Assembly (NCBI GenBank): GCA_036524115.1
Contig: DATDCY010000243.1
Coordinates: forward strand, 1 to 32,669
DNA: 32,669 nt
Direction: 5' to 3'
From: a bacterium
Lineage (GTDB): Bacteria > JAUVQV01 > DATDCY01
Shown here: piece by piece, positions 31,853 through 32,669 of the stretch
How the letters are laid out: each line of letters starts with the position of its first letter
How positions within the stretch are numbered: position 1 is the first letter of the stretch
The notes under the pieces: model-generated
What the model saw: the letters and a program-made list of their open reading frames with translations, nothing else
What the model was told of the DNA's origin: nothing
Database searches by the model: none
Program-made: the position numbers and the translations under genes

Positions 31853-32669
31853 CTACCCCTGCCCGCCGCGGGCCAGCGGCAGCACGCGCTCGCGGCTCGC
31901 GGCGAGCACCCCGCGCTTCTCGCGCAGCTTCTCGAGCCGCTCCCGCACCTCGGCGACCTTCTCCGCCGGCGCGCGGCTGACGAAGTTCCCGTTGGCGAGC
32001 TTGGCCTCGAGCTTGGCCGCGTCGGCGTCGAGCGCGCCGATCTCCTTGTCGAGGCGCGCCAGCTCGGCGCCGAAGTCCACGACGCCCGCGAGCGGCACGC
32101 GCAGCACGCCGCACGAGAGGGCGGCGGTCGCCGACTCGCCGGGGTCGCCGCCTGCGTTGACGCGCACCTCGCGCGCGTTGGCGAGCCGCCGGATCACGGC
32201 CTCCTCGCGCCCGACGATCGCCGCCGGCTCGGCGGCGAGGCCCTCGAGGACGATGGCGACCGCCACCTTCGGCGAGACGTTCATCTCGCCGCGGATGTTG
32301 CGCACCGCGTCGACGACCTCGACCACGAGCGCCAGCTCCGCCTCGGCCGCGGCGTCCACGCGCGCGTCCTCCGGCTCGGGGAACCGCGAGGTCGCGAGCA
32401 GCGCGCCGCCGCCGGGCAGGCGCGCCGCGATCTCCTCCGTGACAAACGGCATGATCGGGTGCAGCAGCGCCAGGACGCGGCGCAGCACGTGCACCGCCGT
32501 CCCGCGCGCCGCGTCGCCCGCGGGCCCCTCCGCGCCGAGGCGCGGCTTGGCGATCTCCAGGTACCAGTCGCAGAACTCGTGCCACGTGAACTGATACAGC
32601 GCCGACGCGGCGTCGTTGTAGACGTACTCCTCGAAGGCGCGGTTGACGCGGCGCACGAGCCCGTCGAGG
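31853..32669 (-). CDS. valS: Valine-tRNA ligase, C-terminal part (cut by the window end)
   Basis: The last 272 or so residues of ValS; the frame runs on past 32669. Seen are the anticodon-binding helical domain (RAFEEYVYNDAASALYQFTWHEFCDWYLEIAK, then LRRVLALLHPIMPFVTEEI), the RNIRGEMNVSPK segment, and the C-terminal coiled-coil tRNA-binding arm (ELARLDKEIGALDADAAKLEAKLANGNFVSRAPAEKVAEVRERLEKLREK), all diagnostic for class I ValS. It heads the valS-nadC-birA-coaX run on the minus strand. Confidence 0.96.
   Translation of the reverse strand, partial: LDGLVRRVNRAFEEYVYNDAASALYQFTWHEFCDWYLEIAKPRLGAEGPAGDAARGTAVHVLRRVLALLHPIMPFVTEEIAARLPGGGALLATSRFPEPEDARVDAAAEAELALVVEVVDAVRNIRGEMNVSPKVAVAIVLEGLAAEPAAIVGREEAVIRRLANAREVRVNAGGDPGESATAALSCGVLRVPLAGVVDFGAELARLDKEIGALDADAAKLEAKLANGNFVSRAPAEKVAEVRERLEKLREKRGVLAASRERVLPLARGGQG

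Overview
The window is strongly GC-rich bacterial chromosome that is almost all coding. Gene content and order point to a GC-rich relative of the Desulfuromonadota/Desulfobacterota (the old Deltaproteobacteria). The clues are a LivKHMGF transporter linked to a phenylacetate-CoA-ligase-like enzyme, an ACT-domain protein and indolepyruvate:ferredoxin oxidoreductase (IorAB), an ihfA-merR-tRNA-Pro run, and a valS-nadC-birA-coaX cofactor run. This placement is inference; there is no rRNA or other strong phylogenetic marker here. No phage, IS element, CRISPR array or integrase was seen.

Layout. 1-4004 (+): a class III nucleotide-cyclase-type protein, then era, recO and a DUF502 membrane protein, tightly packed. 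4135-5490 (+): a lone dihydrolipoamide-dehydrogenase-like flavoenzyme, followed by a 225 bp AT-rich island. 5716-20657 (- strand): a long catabolic block. Read 5' to 3' on that strand it is PHP phosphoesterase, YfgM-like TPR protein, iorA, iorB, paaK, ACT protein, livK, livH, livM, livG, then (after a secreted-protein gene on the other strand) livF, a second divergent paaK-like gene and a GH57 glucanase-type enzyme. 20870-21220 (+): a small lipoprotein fired from a divergent promoter carrying a CRP-like palindrome. 21300-22674 (-): tRNA-Pro(CGG), apt, a pair of palindromic repeats, tRNA-Arg(CCU) and a candidate small RNA with its own promoter and intrinsic terminator. 22710-27958 (-): a REC-GAF-GGDEF response regulator, pcm, tRNA-Pro(GGG), a MerR regulator, ihfA and an EF-G-like GTPase. 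28184-29422 (+): a protein with a degenerate cyclic-nucleotide-binding fold. 29559-32669 (-): coaX, birA, nadC and the 3' end of valS.

How the parts work together. The central block reads as uptake of branched-chain or aromatic amino acids (LivKHMGF) coupled to their 2-oxoacids being oxidised to acyl-CoA with ferredoxin reduction (IorAB), and to activation of free aryl-acetates (PaaK). The ACT protein is a likely amino-acid sensor. A TTGACA-17-TAAACT promoter inside the iorB stop codon suggests paaK-liv can be transcribed apart from php-iorAB. Signalling is nucleotide-rich: a cyclase-type protein, a CNB-fold protein, a CRP-like site and a diguanylate cyclase. Several of these have altered key residues.

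Most of the window is ordinary. The items most worth a second look are the orphan small RNA at 21300-21452, a three-copy palindromic repeat family (21662-21910 and 29464-29557), the degenerate PaaK paralogue at 7954-9249, the cyclase with both purine-selecting residues replaced, and the interruption of the liv operon.
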